From the NCBI GenBank assembly GCA_049289295.1, contig JBATLL010000041.1, positions 434,001 to 498,000 of the forward strand: DNA of 64,000 nt, written 5' to 3'. The stretch is from BOKV01 sp049289295 (GTDB lineage Bacteria; Pseudomonadota; Alphaproteobacteria; Rhizobiales; Rhizobiaceae). A program made the position numbers and the translations under genes. Positions 40,949-51,180 of this stretch are shown here, in pieces. Below the pieces are notes generated by a model. It saw nothing but the letters and a program-made list of their open reading frames with translations, did not search any database and was not told where the DNA came from. The first letter of the stretch is position 1, and each line of letters starts with the position of its first letter.

Positions 40949-42430
40949 ATGGAATTGGGGAGCCTTTCCCACGGGAACTTCAATCTTGATGCTGCGCAGT
41001 CGCGGACCAGCATCACGGGCATCAGTTCTGACTCGCGCCATGTCGGGCCCGGTTTCGTGTTTGCTGCGCTCGCCGGATCGCGCACGGATGGCGCCCGCTT
41101 CATTGACGAGGCCCTGAGAAAAGGTGCGGCAGCGCTTCTCGTCTCCGACAAGGCCGAAGTTCCACCTGTCTCGATTCCCGTGCTGCGCTCGCCTGAGCCG
41201 CGCGCAGCACTTGCTAACCTTGCAGCGCGTTTTTACCCACGCCAGCCCGCAACGATCTGCGCTGTAACGGGAACGGCAGGCAAGACCTCCGTAGCCGCAT
41301 TCCTGCGCCAGATTTGGCAGCATGCGGGCCAGAAATCCGCCAGTATCGGTACGACCGGGATTGTTGCACCTGGCATGGAAACCTATGGCAGCCTGACCAC
41401 GCCGGACCCGGTTGAACTGCACCGCCTGCTAGACGAACTTGCCGGTCTCGGCATAACGCATGCAGCGCTTGAAGCATCGTCGCACGGACTGGACCAGCAC
41501 CGCTTGGACGGCGTGAGATTGAGCGCGGGGGCGTTCACCAATCTTGGCCGGGATCACATGGATTACCATCCTGATGTGGAACATTATTTCAACGCCAAGA
41601 TGCGTCTGTTCAGCGAACGCCTTCCAAAGGGAGCGCCGGCGATCATCTTTGCGGACGATCCATGGAGCGAGCGGGCGGGCGATACGGCACGGCGCGCCGG
41701 CTTGGATGTGAAAACCGTGGGGCGCAAGGGCACGTTCCTGTCGCTGAAGCGCGTGGAACATGAGCGGTTTCGCCAGATTGCAGAGATACAGATCGGCGTC
41801 GACATCTTCAGGATTGAGTTTCCGCTCGCTGGTGATTTCCAGATTGCCAATGGCCTGGTAGCGGCGGGCATGGCGATTGCAACGGGTACTTCTGCCGCCG
41901 ATGCGATGGCCGCGCTTGAAAAGATCAAGGGCGCTCCCGGTCGGCTTGACCTGGCGGGCAAGACCGAGACCGGGGCAGCGGTCTATGTCGATTATGCGCA
42001 CAAGCCTGAAGCGATGGAAAATGTCCTGCAATCCCTGCGACCGTTCACGACCGGCAGACTGATGCTGGTTTTCGGCTGTGGCGGCGACAGGGATCCGGGC
42101 AAGCGCCCGATCATGGGTGAAATCGCAGCACGCCTTTCCGATATTGCAATCGTGACCGACGACAATCCGCGGAACGAAGTACCCGCCACGATCCGGGCCC
42201 AGATCATGGCAGAATGTCCTGGCGGGCTGGAAATCGGTGACCGTCACGAAGCGATTTTCCGGGCCATTTCGATGATGGAAGCGGGGGACTGCCTCGTTGT
42301 TGCGGGAAAGGGCCATGAAGAAGGCCAGATTGTTGGCGACAAGACGCTGCCTTTTTCAGATCACAAGGTCGTGCGTGAAGCACTTCAGGCGCGGGCTCAA
42401 ACATTATCGGGGGGCAAGGTAGCCTCATGA
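40949..42430 (+). CDS. murE: UDP-MurNAc-L-Ala-D-Glu:meso-diaminopimelate ligase
   Basis: 493 residues. Adds meso-diaminopimelate to UDP-MurNAc-L-Ala-D-Glu in the cytoplasm using ATP. N-terminal motif TGISSDSRHVGPGFVFAAL, P-loop GTAGKTS near residue 108 (A in place of the more usual N), the carbamylated-lysine region and DNPRNE near 408, the diaminopimelate selectivity motif. I prefer ATG 40949 (MELGSL) for spacing to AGGA; ATG 40940 adds three residues. About 110 bases separate it from ftsI. Confidence 0.96.
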   Translation: MELGSLSHGNFNLDAAQSRTSITGISSDSRHVGPGFVFAALAGSRTDGARFIDEALRKGAAALLVSDKAEVPPVSIPVLRSPEPRAALANLAARFYPRQPATICAVTGTAGKTSVAAFLRQIWQHAGQKSASIGTTGIVAPGMETYGSLTTPDPVELHRLLDELAGLGITHAALEASSHGLDQHRLDGVRLSAGAFTNLGRDHMDYHPDVEHYFNAKMRLFSERLPKGAPAIIFADDPWSERAGDTARRAGLDVKTVGRKGTFLSLKRVEHERFRQIAEIQIGVDIFRIEFPLAGDFQIANGLVAAGMAIATGTSAADAMAALEKIKGAPGRLDLAGKTETGAAVYVDYAHKPEAMENVLQSLRPFTTGRLMLVFGCGGDRDPGKRPIMGEIAARLSDIAIVTDDNPRNEVPATIRAQIMAECPGGLEIGDRHEAIFRAISMMEAGDCLVVAGKGHEEGQIVGDKTLPFSDHKVVREALQARAQTLSGGKVAS

Positions 42431-43866
42431 CCCTGCTGTGGACCACTGACGATCTGGTTGCCGCCATGCATGCGCGGCCTGTCGGTGCGTTGCCCGAGGG
42501 GATCAGGGGCATATCCATCGACACCCGCACGACTGTAAAGGGAGACGGTTTCTTCGCGATCCGCGGCGACCGCCTCGACGGTCATGATTTCGTGGGTGCT
42601 GCGCAGAAGGCCGGTGCGGTGCTGGCGGTCGTTGCGGAAGAAAAGCTCGTTTCCTTCGGTCATCTGCGAATTCCGCTGCTCGTGGTCAGCGATGTGCTTG
42701 AAGCCATGCGTGCGCTGGCACGAGCATCACGTGATCGCAGCCATGCGCGCATCGTTGCGGTCACGGGCAGTGTCGGCAAGACCTCGACCAAGGAAATGCT
42801 GCGCACCGCGCTTTCGTCCAGCGGCAGTGTGCATGCCTCGGCTGCGTCGTTCAACAATCACTGGGGCGTGCCGTTGACCCTTGCGAGAATGCCACAGGAT
42901 ACGGATTTCGGCGTGTTCGAGATCGGAATGAACCATGCCGGTGAAATCACGCCGCTGGTGAAGATGGTGCGCCCGCACGTGGCACTGGTAACGAATGTTG
43001 CCGCCGCGCACCTGGGTGCCTTTTCCAGCATTGACGAGATTGCGCATGCGAAGGGCGAAATCTTCAGCGGGCTGGAAAAGGGCGGTGTTGCGCTGATCAA
43101 TCGCTCGGATCGGCGTCACGCCATTCTAACCACTCTCGCCAAGCAGGAAGGTGTCGGGGACATAAGGTATTTCGGCACTTCGCGGGAATGTCGTTACCGG
43201 TTGAAACGGCGCGCGCTGCTGGCTGAAAACAGCGTCGTTGAGGCAGTGATCGGTGACCGGCGGGTTACCTATACGATCGGCGCGCCGGGAGACCATCTTG
43301 TGTTCAATTCGCTTGCTGTTCTGGGAACAGCAGACGCGGTCGAGGCCGATGTCGGCATGTGCGCAGTGCAGATGGCCCGCGTCGTGCCTGAAAAGGGGAG
43401 GGGCAGACGCCACGTCCTGCACGGCATTGGACTGAGGGCAGGCGGTGCGGTCACCCTGATCGACGAAAGCTACAATGCCAATCCTGCGTCCATGGATGCA
43501 GCGATCAGTGTGCTTGGTGCGGCGAAGACGGGGACAGGCGGGCGGCGCATCGCGGTGCTTGGCGACATGCTAGAACTTGGCAAAACTTCCGCGCGCCTTC
43601 ATGCAGCACTTGCCAGGCCACTGGAGAAAGCGGGCATCGACCTGGTCTTTCTGGTCGGCAGTGAAATGGAAGCGCTGGCCAGAACCCTGCCTGCGGGAAT
43701 GCTTGGCGGACATTTTGCTTCCGTATCGGAAGCTGGCAATGCTATCAGCAAAAAACTCAAGGGCGGCGATGTGGTGATGCTCAAGGCATCCAACGGGCTC
43801 AAGTTCGCCAGCCTGGCGGAGCAACTCGTATCAACTTTCCAGGAACCCGCGTCGGCAGCGGAATAG
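42427..43866 (+). CDS. murF: UDP-MurNAc-tripeptide:D-Ala-D-Ala ligase
   Basis: 479 residues. Adds D-Ala-D-Ala to the stem peptide, finishing UDP-MurNAc-pentapeptide. Motifs are ISIDTRTTVKGDGFFAI near residue 34, the P-loop TGSVGKTSTKEML near 115, NNHWGVPLTLARMP near 142 and LIDESYNANPASMDAAI near 345. ATG overlaps the murE stop by four bases. Confidence 0.97.
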   Translation: MTLLWTTDDLVAAMHARPVGALPEGIRGISIDTRTTVKGDGFFAIRGDRLDGHDFVGAAQKAGAVLAVVAEEKLVSFGHLRIPLLVVSDVLEAMRALARASRDRSHARIVAVTGSVGKTSTKEMLRTALSSSGSVHASAASFNNHWGVPLTLARMPQDTDFGVFEIGMNHAGEITPLVKMVRPHVALVTNVAAAHLGAFSSIDEIAHAKGEIFSGLEKGGVALINRSDRRHAILTTLAKQEGVGDIRYFGTSRECRYRLKRRALLAENSVVEAVIGDRRVTYTIGAPGDHLVFNSLAVLGTADAVEADVGMCAVQMARVVPEKGRGRRHVLHGIGLRAGGAVTLIDESYNANPASMDAAISVLGAAKTGTGGRRIAVLGDMLELGKTSARLHAALARPLEKAGIDLVFLVGSEMEALARTLPAGMLGGHFASVSEAGNAISKKLKGGDVVMLKASNGLKFASLAEQLVSTFQEPASAAE

Positions 43867-43873
43867 GGGACCC

Positions 43874-44959
43874 ATGCTCTTTTACCTTTCGCAGGAACTG
43901 ACGGTACAGTTTCCAGTACTGAACCTGTTTCGCTACATCACGTTTCGCACCGTGGGTGCACTGGTAACTTCCGCACTGGTGGTGTTTGTCTTCGGACCAG
44001 CGATCATTTCTGCCCTGCGGGTTCGCCAGGGCAAGGGTCAGCCGATCCGCGCAGACGGGCCGGAAACGCATTTCGCGAAAGCGGGAACGCCTACGATGGG
44101 CGGACTGATGATCCTGACCGGCGTTCTGGTGTCGTCGTTCATCTGGGCAAACCTCTCAAGCGTCTACGTCTGGGTCGTGATCATGGTGACGCTGGGTTTT
44201 GGCGCAATCGGCTTCTATGACGATTATCTCAAGGTGACCAAGTCTTCGCACAAGGGCTTTTCGGGCCGGGTGCGGCTGGTGCTTGAGTTCCTGATCGCGG
44301 CGATTGCCTGCCTCGCCATCATGAACAATGGCGAAGAGCCGTTTTCATCCTCGCTGACGTTCCCGTTCTTCAAGGACTGGATCATCCATCTGGGCTGGTT
44401 CTTCGTGGCCTTTGGTTCGCTGGTGATCGTGGGGGCGGGAAATGCGGTCAACCTGACTGACGGTCTTGATGGCCTTGCCATCGTTCCGGTGATGATAGCG
44501 GCTGCGTCGTTCGGACTCATTGCCTACCTGTCGGGCAACTTCGTCTTCTCGGATTACCTGCAGATCCATTTCGTGCTTGGCACGGGCGAACTGGCGGTTC
44601 TGTGCGGCGCGGTGATTGGCGCGGGCCTTGGATTCCTGTGGTTCAATGCGCCACCTGCCGCGATCTTCATGGGCGATACGGGTTCCCTGGCACTTGGTGG
44701 CATGATCGGGGCCACGGCGGTGGCGACCAAGCACGAGATCGTGCTGGCGATCATTGGCGGCCTCTTCGTCATGGAGGCGCTCTCCGTCATCATCCAAGTC
44801 GCCTCCTTCAAGCTGACCGGCAAACGCGTGTTTCGCATGGCCCCCATCCATCATCACTTTGAGAAGAAGGGCTGGACCGAAAGCCAGGTCGTGATCCGCT
44901 TCTGGATCATCTCGGTGATGCTGGCGCTTGTCGGCCTGGCCACGCTGAAGCTGAGGTAG
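43874..44959 (+). CDS. mraY: Phospho-MurNAc-pentapeptide-transferase
   Basis: 361 residues and about ten transmembrane helices. Transfers phospho-MurNAc-pentapeptide to undecaprenyl phosphate to make lipid I. Catalytic and Mg motifs: GFYDDYLKVTKSSHKG near residue 115, NLTDGLDGLA near 193, FMGDTGSLALGG near 266, and MAPIHHHFEKKGWTE near 322. Length is standard. Starts eight bases after murF with GGGGA as ribosome site. Confidence 0.98.
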   Translation: MLFYLSQELTVQFPVLNLFRYITFRTVGALVTSALVVFVFGPAIISALRVRQGKGQPIRADGPETHFAKAGTPTMGGLMILTGVLVSSFIWANLSSVYVWVVIMVTLGFGAIGFYDDYLKVTKSSHKGFSGRVRLVLEFLIAAIACLAIMNNGEEPFSSSLTFPFFKDWIIHLGWFFVAFGSLVIVGAGNAVNLTDGLDGLAIVPVMIAAASFGLIAYLSGNFVFSDYLQIHFVLGTGELAVLCGAVIGAGLGFLWFNAPPAAIFMGDTGSLALGGMIGATAVATKHEIVLAIIGGLFVMEALSVIIQVASFKLTGKRVFRMAPIHHHFEKKGWTESQVVIRFWIISVMLALVGLATLKLR

Positions 44960-44962
44960 GTC

Positions 44963-46360
44963 ATGATACCTGTCACGATCTTCAAGGGAAAGCGTGTTGC
45001 CCTGTTCGGCCTCGGTGGGTCCGGACTGGCGACAGCGCGCGCCCTCGTGGCAGGTGGGGCCGATGTCATGGCCTATGACGACAATCCGGAAAGGGTGGCA
45101 CAGGCAGCCGCTGAAGGGATCGGCACTGGCGATTTTCGTGAAGCCGGGCTGCATTTCTTTGCAGCGCTCGTGCTTTCGCCCGGTGTGCCGCTGACCCATC
45201 CCAAGCCGCACTGGAGCGTGGATGTGGCAAAAGCCGCCAACGTACCGGTAATCGGCGACATTGAACTGTTCTGTCGCGAGCGCAGGGCACGGTCCCCCGG
45301 CAGTCCGTTCATTGCGATCACCGGCACTAACGGCAAATCGACCACGACTGCGCTCATTGCCCATGTGTTGCGACATGCAGGCAGGGACGTGCAGGTCGGC
45401 GGCAATATCGGGACGGCAATCCTGTCGCTGGAGCCACCAGCGCCCAACCGGGTGTATGTGGTGGAATGCTCGTCGTACCAGATTGACCTGGCGCCAGGCC
45501 TCGACCCCAGTGTCGGCATTCTTCTCAACCTGACGCCTGATCATATCGACCGGCATGGCACGATGGACAATTATGCCGCGATCAAGGAACGGCTGGTTGC
45601 TGCAAGCGGGCTGGCCATTGTTGGAATGGATGACAGCTATTCGGCGGCAATTGCCTCGTTCCTGTCGGCCAAGGGCCACAAGGTCGTGCGCATCTCGAAC
45701 ACGGGCAAGCTCGACGATGGCATCTATCTGCAGGACCAGCGGCTGATCCTGTCGCATAAGCGCAGCGTTTCAAGCGTTGCCGATCTGCGAACTTCCGGAG
45801 CGCTGCGGGGTGACCATAACGGGCAGAATGCGGCTGCAGCCTGGGCTGCCTGCGAATCCGTTGGCCTGAACCGCGAAGAGATACAGGCTGGTTTCGACAC
45901 GTTTCCTGGTCTCAGGCATCGCATGGAGCAGGTTGGGCGCGCAGGCAAGGTTCTGTTTGTCAACGATTCCAAGGCAACCAATGCCGATGCGGCAGCGATG
46001 GCGCTGGCCAGTTTCGAGCGGATTTACTGGATAGCCGGTGGGTTGGCGAAGGATGGTGGCATAGCGCCGCTTTCCCGGTTCTTCCCGCGCATTGCCAAGG
46101 CCTATCTGATTGGCGAGGCGGCACCTGCCTTTGCCGCAACAATTGGCGAACGTCTGGCTTACGAGATTTCGGGGACGCTCGAGGCTGCCGTCAGGCACGC
46201 CCATGCGGATGCCCGCGGCGATGCGCACCACGAACCGGTGGTGCTGCTGTCGCCTGCCTGTGCCAGTTTCGACCAGTTCCAGAATTTCGAGAAGCGCGGC
46301 GATGCGTTTCGCGAAAGCGTCCTGTTGCTGGATGGAGTGGTTCCAGGCAAGGCGGCCTGA
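44963..46360 (+). CDS. murD: UDP-MurNAc-L-alanine:D-glutamate ligase
   Basis: 465 residues. Adds D-glutamate to UDP-MurNAc-L-alanine. The N-terminal Rossmann-like domain has VALFGLGGSGLATARAL near residue 12; the P-loop is TGTNGKSTTTALI near 117, LTPDHIDRHGTM near 191, and LRHRMEQVG near 316. FVNDSKATNADAAAMAL near 330 is also typical. Spacing to mraY is three bases. Confidence 0.97.
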   Translation: MIPVTIFKGKRVALFGLGGSGLATARALVAGGADVMAYDDNPERVAQAAAEGIGTGDFREAGLHFFAALVLSPGVPLTHPKPHWSVDVAKAANVPVIGDIELFCRERRARSPGSPFIAITGTNGKSTTTALIAHVLRHAGRDVQVGGNIGTAILSLEPPAPNRVYVVECSSYQIDLAPGLDPSVGILLNLTPDHIDRHGTMDNYAAIKERLVAASGLAIVGMDDSYSAAIASFLSAKGHKVVRISNTGKLDDGIYLQDQRLILSHKRSVSSVADLRTSGALRGDHNGQNAAAAWAACESVGLNREEIQAGFDTFPGLRHRMEQVGRAGKVLFVNDSKATNADAAAMALASFERIYWIAGGLAKDGGIAPLSRFFPRIAKAYLIGEAAPAFAATIGERLAYEISGTLEAAVRHAHADARGDAHHEPVVLLSPACASFDQFQNFEKRGDAFRESVLLLDGVVPGKAA

Positions 46361-46413
46361 ATTTTCCCGGCGCATGGCGGTGCGTCCAGGATTGATGATG
46401 AGGAGGCATGAAG

Positions 46414-47568
46414 ATGGTCAGCAGGGCAGACAATTCGCGATTGGCGGAATGGTGGCGCACGGTCGACCGACTGATGCTGGCGGCAGTCCTGTTCCTGATG
46501 TTGTGCGGGGTGCTTCTTTCCTTCGCTGCCAGCCCAGCGGTCGCTGATCGCATCGGGCTTGAGCCGTTCCATTTCATCAAGCGCCACGCTGCCTTCCTTG
46601 TGCCGGCCATCGTACTGTTTCTTGCCACGTCAACCCTGTCGCCAAGACATGTGCGGCGCGCGGCGTTCTTCCTGTTCGGCATCTCGATCATCCTCATGCT
46701 GGCGACACTGTTCGTGGGTGCCGAGGTCAAGGGGTCGCGGCGCTGGATCGTGATTGCCGGGTTTTCGCTGCAACCGTCCGAATTCATGAAACCGGCTTTC
46801 GTGGTCATCACGGCATGGCTTTTTGCCGAGAATTCCAGAAGACCGGATATTCCGGGGAACCTGTTTGCGATAATCCTGTTTGCCATTGTCGTGGCACTGC
46901 TGATGGCGCAACCTGATTTTGGCCAGACCATGTTGATCGGCATCGTATGGGGCGCGCTCTTTTTCCTGGCGGGCATGCCTTGGATATGGATTGGCGGCCT
47001 TGCCGTGATGGCAGTTGGCGGGCTCACCTCTGCCTATATGCTCTTTCCCCATGTGGCTGGTCGTATCGACAGGTTCGTCACCGGCGAGGGTGACAATTAC
47101 CAGGTCGAGACCGGCCGGGAAGCGATCATCAATGGTGGCTGGCTAGGGCAGGGGCCGGGTGAGGGAACGGTCAAGACCATCATCCCTGACAGTCATGCGG
47201 ATTTCCCCTTTGCGGTCGCGGCAGAGGAATTCGGCATCATAGCCTGCATCCTGCTGGTCAGCCTGTTTGCATTCATCGTGCTGCGCGGCCTCAACCATGC
47301 CATGCGTGAGAAGGATGCCTATGTGCGGCTTGCCGTTTGCGGGCTTGTCACGCTTTTTGCCATCCAGTCGATGATCAACATGATGGTCAATCTGCAACTG
47401 ATGCCGGCCAAGGGCATGACGCTGCCATTCATTTCCTATGGTGGCTCGTCCCTGTTGTCGATGGCCTTGGCCATGGGCTTCACCATCGCGCTGACCCGCA
47501 CCAGACCGGAAAAACGCGGAACCATGCCGCAGGGTTTTTCCGTGCGGGCACTGAGTGCGGCGGAATAG
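46414..47568 (+). CDS. ftsW: Peptidoglycan glycosyltransferase FtsW
   Basis: 384 residues, SEDS family, ten transmembrane helices. Polymerises lipid II at the septum, with FtsI as partner. Conserved loop KGSRRWIVIAGFSLQPSEFMKPAFV near residue 105 and the C-terminal NMMVNLQLMPAKGMTLPFISYGGSSLLS. I chose ATG 46414 because AGGAGG at 46401-46406 is seven bases before it; the ATG at 46408 is only one base from that site. Confidence 0.95.
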   Translation: MVSRADNSRLAEWWRTVDRLMLAAVLFLMLCGVLLSFAASPAVADRIGLEPFHFIKRHAAFLVPAIVLFLATSTLSPRHVRRAAFFLFGISIILMLATLFVGAEVKGSRRWIVIAGFSLQPSEFMKPAFVVITAWLFAENSRRPDIPGNLFAIILFAIVVALLMAQPDFGQTMLIGIVWGALFFLAGMPWIWIGGLAVMAVGGLTSAYMLFPHVAGRIDRFVTGEGDNYQVETGREAIINGGWLGQGPGEGTVKTIIPDSHADFPFAVAAEEFGIIACILLVSLFAFIVLRGLNHAMREKDAYVRLAVCGLVTLFAIQSMINMMVNLQLMPAKGMTLPFISYGGSSLLSMALAMGFTIALTRTRPEKRGTMPQGFSVRALSAAE

Positions 47569-47571
47569 GGA

Positions 47572-48699
47572 ATGGCAGCAGGCGACTTGAAGGGTACGAT
47601 CATCCTTTGTGCGGGCGGAACGGGCGGGCATCTGTTTCCCGCCGAAGCGCTTGCACATGAGCTGACGCAGCGCGGCTATGCCGTCCATCTGGCCACGGAT
47701 GAGCGCGCGGAGCGCTATTCCGCAAGTTTTCCCGCTGTTGCAATCCACCTGATCCCGTCAGCAACAATCGGATCGAAAAACCCGGTATCGATTGCAAGGG
47801 CGCTGTTGAAGCTTGCCAGTGGCTACCGCGCCGCGCGCCGGCTCATCCGGCGTCTGCAGCCAGTGGCGGTGGTGGGATTTGGTGGCTATCCGACCTTGCC
47901 GCCGATGCTGGCTGCGCGCCATGGCGGTGTTCCAACACTCCTGCACGATGCCAACGCGGTGATGGGCCGCGCCAACAGGCTCCTGTCGCGCGGTGTGAAA
48001 CTGGCTGCCATGGGGTTTGAAGGCGCAGGCAATCCGGCAAACACTATCGTCACCGGCAATCCTGTGCGCCCCGCAGTGACTGCCGCGTCTGCGCGCCCCT
48101 ATCCGGCGCGCAAGGCGGGTGACCCGTTCAATCTGCTGGTTTTCGGAGGCAGCCAGGGCGCGCAGTTCTTCTCACAAATCCTGCCGCAAACCATCTCCGA
48201 GCTTGACGAGGCTGAACGCAAGCGCCTCAGGCTGACCATGCAGGTCAGGGCCGAGGACATGGCCGCCTGCGCATCACGGACCAGGGAACTGGTCGAGAAT
48301 AGTGAACTGGCGCCTTTCTTCACCGATATGGCCGAGCGCATTGCCAACGCCCATCTCGTCATATCGCGCGCGGGCGCTTCCACCGTTTCGGAACTGGCGG
48401 TGATCGGCAGGCCTTCGATCCTCGTGCCCTATCCCCATGCTCTGGATCACGACCAGACGCTCAATGCCCGCGCCATGGCCCAGGTGGGTGCAGCACGCGT
48501 CGTGGAGCAGATTGAACTTGGCCCCAAGAGGCTCGCTGCGATCATCCGCGACGCAATGGCAGACCCGCAAGGGCTTGCGCTTTTGGCCGAAAACGCCAAA
48601 AAGACCGGCAAACCGGACGCGGCGGGCCATCTTGCCGATTGCGTCGAAGACATTATTGCAGGCAGGCAGTCGACCGGGCCCAGGGAAAAAGCTTCATGA
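47572..48699 (+). CDS. murG: UDP-GlcNAc:lipid I N-acetylglucosaminyltransferase
   Basis: 375 residues. Adds GlcNAc to lipid I to give lipid II at the inner face of the membrane. GT-B fold glycosyltransferase with IILCAGGTGGHLFPAEALA near residue 10, GFGGYPTLPPMLAA near 102, LVFGGSQGAQFFSQ near 189, SRAGASTVSELAVIGRPSILVPYP near 264 and DHDQTLNA near 288. Stop overlaps murC by four bases. Confidence 0.97.
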   Translation: MAAGDLKGTIILCAGGTGGHLFPAEALAHELTQRGYAVHLATDERAERYSASFPAVAIHLIPSATIGSKNPVSIARALLKLASGYRAARRLIRRLQPVAVVGFGGYPTLPPMLAARHGGVPTLLHDANAVMGRANRLLSRGVKLAAMGFEGAGNPANTIVTGNPVRPAVTAASARPYPARKAGDPFNLLVFGGSQGAQFFSQILPQTISELDEAERKRLRLTMQVRAEDMAACASRTRELVENSELAPFFTDMAERIANAHLVISRAGASTVSELAVIGRPSILVPYPHALDHDQTLNARAMAQVGAARVVEQIELGPKRLAAIIRDAMADPQGLALLAENAKKTGKPDAAGHLADCVEDIIAGRQSTGPREKAS

Positions 48700-50126
48700 A
48701 AATGCCAACCAATATCGGGATCGTGCACTTTGTCGGCATTGGCGGCATCGGGATGAGCGGCATTGCCGAAGTGCTGAACAATCTGGGTTACCAGGTGCAG
48801 GGTTCCGACCAGAATGAAAGCGCAAATGTCGAGCGGCTGCGGGCAAAGGGGATCACCGTTCACATTGGGCACCGTGGGGAAAATGTTGGCGATGCGGCGG
48901 TGGTCGTGGCGTCCAGCGCGATACGGCAGGACAATCCGGAACGCGTCGAAGCGCGCGAAAGGCGGATCCCGCTGGTGCGGCGCGCCGAGATGCTGGCGGA
49001 ACTCATGCGGTTCAAGAACGCCATTGCCATAGGCGGCACGCATGGCAAGACAACGACCACTTCGATGGTCGGAACCCTGCTTGAGGCAGGCGGACTTGAT
49101 CCAACAGTCATCAATGGCGGGATCATCAATCACCTGGGCACGAATGTGCGCCTTGGCAATGGTGACTGGATGGTGGCCGAAGCAGACGAGTCGGACGGCA
49201 CGTTCCTGAAGCTGCCGGCCGATGTGGCGGTCGTCACGAATATCGACCCCGAACATCTCGATCATTATGGCAGCTTCGACAAGGTGCGCGAGGCCTTCCG
49301 CAATTTCGTCGAAAACGTTCCGTTTTACGGGTTTGGCGTTTGCTGTATCGATCATGCGGAGGTGCAGGCGATGGTGTCGAAGATTTCGGATCGTCGTGTC
49401 GTGACATACGGGCAGAACCTGCAGGCCGATGTGCGCTTCCATTCCGTCGTAATTTCCGGTTCCAGCAGCCGCTTCGGGATTGAGATACGGGATCGCAAGA
49501 CGGGCGAGACCCAGTCGATAAATGACCTGGAGCTGCCAATGGCCGGCCTGCACAATGTTTCCAATGCGACCGCCGCAATTGCTGTTGCGCATGAGTTGGG
49601 CGTCGACGCGGCTGGCATTGCGCGCGGCATCGCAGCGTTTTCAGGCGTCAAGCGACGATTCACGCATACGGGAAGCTGGAACGGTGTCGAAATCTACGAT
49701 GACTATGGCCATCATCCCGTCGAGATTTCCGCAGTCCTTCGCGCCGCACGCGCGGCAGCAAGTGGCAAGGTCATCGCCATCAAGCAGCCGCATCGCTACA
49801 CCCGGCTGGAAAGCCTGTTCAACGAGTTCTGCTCCTGTTTCAACGACGCAGACATGGTCCTCGTGGCACCGGTCTATTCAGCCGGTGAAGCGCCGATTGA
49901 AGGCGTCAGTTCCGCAAGGCTGGTCGCAGGCCTGAAGGCTGGCGGGCACCGCAATGCGCGCGAGATATCCGGACCTGGCGAGATCGCGTCCCTTGTGGCG
50001 GATTATGCTAAACCGGGCGACTTTGTCGTGTTTCTGGGTGCTGGAAACATCACGCAATGGGCCTATGCACTGCCGGGTGAACTGGAAGGGCTGGGCAAAG
50101 ACCGGCCAGCGGCTCACGGGAGTTGA
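48696..50126 (+). CDS. murC: UDP-MurNAc:L-alanine ligase
   Basis: 476 residues. First Mur ligase, adding L-alanine to UDP-MurNAc. HFVGIGGIGMSGIAEVL near residue 11, the P-loop GTHGKTTTTSMVG near 113, EADESDGTFLKL near 164 and YDDYGHHPVEI near 332 are all present. ATG 48696 overlaps murG as ATGA. Confidence 0.98.
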   Translation: MKMPTNIGIVHFVGIGGIGMSGIAEVLNNLGYQVQGSDQNESANVERLRAKGITVHIGHRGENVGDAAVVVASSAIRQDNPERVEARERRIPLVRRAEMLAELMRFKNAIAIGGTHGKTTTTSMVGTLLEAGGLDPTVINGGIINHLGTNVRLGNGDWMVAEADESDGTFLKLPADVAVVTNIDPEHLDHYGSFDKVREAFRNFVENVPFYGFGVCCIDHAEVQAMVSKISDRRVVTYGQNLQADVRFHSVVISGSSSRFGIEIRDRKTGETQSINDLELPMAGLHNVSNATAAIAVAHELGVDAAGIARGIAAFSGVKRRFTHTGSWNGVEIYDDYGHHPVEISAVLRAARAAASGKVIAIKQPHRYTRLESLFNEFCSCFNDADMVLVAPVYSAGEAPIEGVSSARLVAGLKAGGHRNAREISGPGEIASLVADYAKPGDFVVFLGAGNITQWAYALPGELEGLGKDRPAAHGS

Positions 50127-50131
50127 TTGAA

Positions 50132-51109
50132 GTGGGTGGAGCAAGCCTCCTGAAGCGGCTGGAGCCGATCCTTGCGCGTGCCGATGGAGGCATACGCGGA
50201 CGGCTGACAGCCGATGCCGACATGGCGAAACTGACCTGGTTCCAGGCAGGCGGGTCGGCGGATGTTCTTTTCCAGCCAGCCGACAAGGATGATCTTGCGG
50301 CTTTTCTGACGGTCCTTCCCGAGGATGTTCCGGTTACGGTCGTGGGTGTAGGGTCCAACCTTCTGGTCCGCGATGGCGGTCTTGAAGGTGTGGTCATCCG
50401 GCTTTCGGCCAGGGGATTCGGTTTTCTCGAAAGGCAGGGCGATACGCGCATCCTTGCCGGTGCTGCGGTTCCCGACAAGAAACTGGCTGCGTTTGCGCTG
50501 GAATGCGGGCTCGGAGGGTTTGAATTCTACCATGGCATTCCTGGAGGGATTGGCGGCGCGTTACGCATGAATGCAGGCGCCAACGGGACCGAAACCACCG
50601 ACAGGGTCGTCAAAGTCAATGCAGTTGATCGCAAGGGGCGCTTTCACGTGATCACCCATGCCGACATGGGTTACACCTACAGGCACAGTGGCGCGCCCAC
50701 CGACCTGATCTTCGTTTCAGCTCTGTTCGAAGGTGTCGCAAGTGAAAGACAGGTGATCCAGAGCCGCATGGACGAAGTCCAGCATCACCGCGAAACGAAG
50801 CAGCCGATCCGGGAAAAGACGGGCGGTTCGACCTTCAAGAATCCCGACGGCCATTCGGCCTGGAAGCTGGTGCATGATGCAGGCATGAGGGGATTTGTCG
50901 TGGGTGGTGCGCAGATGAGCGAAATGCACGCCAACTTCATGATCAATACCGGGAACGCGACGGCATTCGACCTTGAAACATTGGGCGAATCAGTGCGCGC
51001 GAAGGTCTTGGAAAATTCCGCGATTCAGTTAGAGTGGGAAATCAAGCGGATCGGGCGTTTCGTGCCTGGTCGCGAAGTTCAAGCGTTCCTCGGTCGGAAT
51101 TCAAAATAA
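50132..51109 (+). CDS. murB: UDP-N-acetylenolpyruvoylglucosamine reductase
   Basis: 325 residues. FAD enzyme that reduces enolpyruvyl-UDP-GlcNAc to UDP-MurNAc with NADPH. FAD motifs TWFQAGGSADVLFQP near residue 34, LGVGSN-like VVGVGSNLLVRDGGL near 71 and EFYHGIPGGIGGALRMNAGANG near 135; the catalytic GGSTFKNPDG near 233 with serine as general acid, and the C-terminal glutamate motif. It is the type without an inserted domain. GTG 50132 was chosen, with GGAG nine bases upstream; TTG 50123 would overlap murC. Confidence 0.96.
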   Translation: MGGASLLKRLEPILARADGGIRGRLTADADMAKLTWFQAGGSADVLFQPADKDDLAAFLTVLPEDVPVTVVGVGSNLLVRDGGLEGVVIRLSARGFGFLERQGDTRILAGAAVPDKKLAAFALECGLGGFEFYHGIPGGIGGALRMNAGANGTETTDRVVKVNAVDRKGRFHVITHADMGYTYRHSGAPTDLIFVSALFEGVASERQVIQSRMDEVQHHRETKQPIREKTGGSTFKNPDGHSAWKLVHDAGMRGFVVGGAQMSEMHANFMINTGNATAFDLETLGESVRAKVLENSAIQLEWEIKRIGRFVPGREVQAFLGRNSK

Positions 51110-51180
51110 CAAGAACCGCTGAGGCATTCCGGCAATCCGCCGGGCGTATCCAGTACAGGGCAGGCAAGTAGCGTATCTGT

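Noticed and set aside
44345..45757. Minus-strand frame of 470 codons opposite mraY and murD
   Set aside because: Histidine- and arginine-rich shadow of conserved genes, with no ribosome site or domain.
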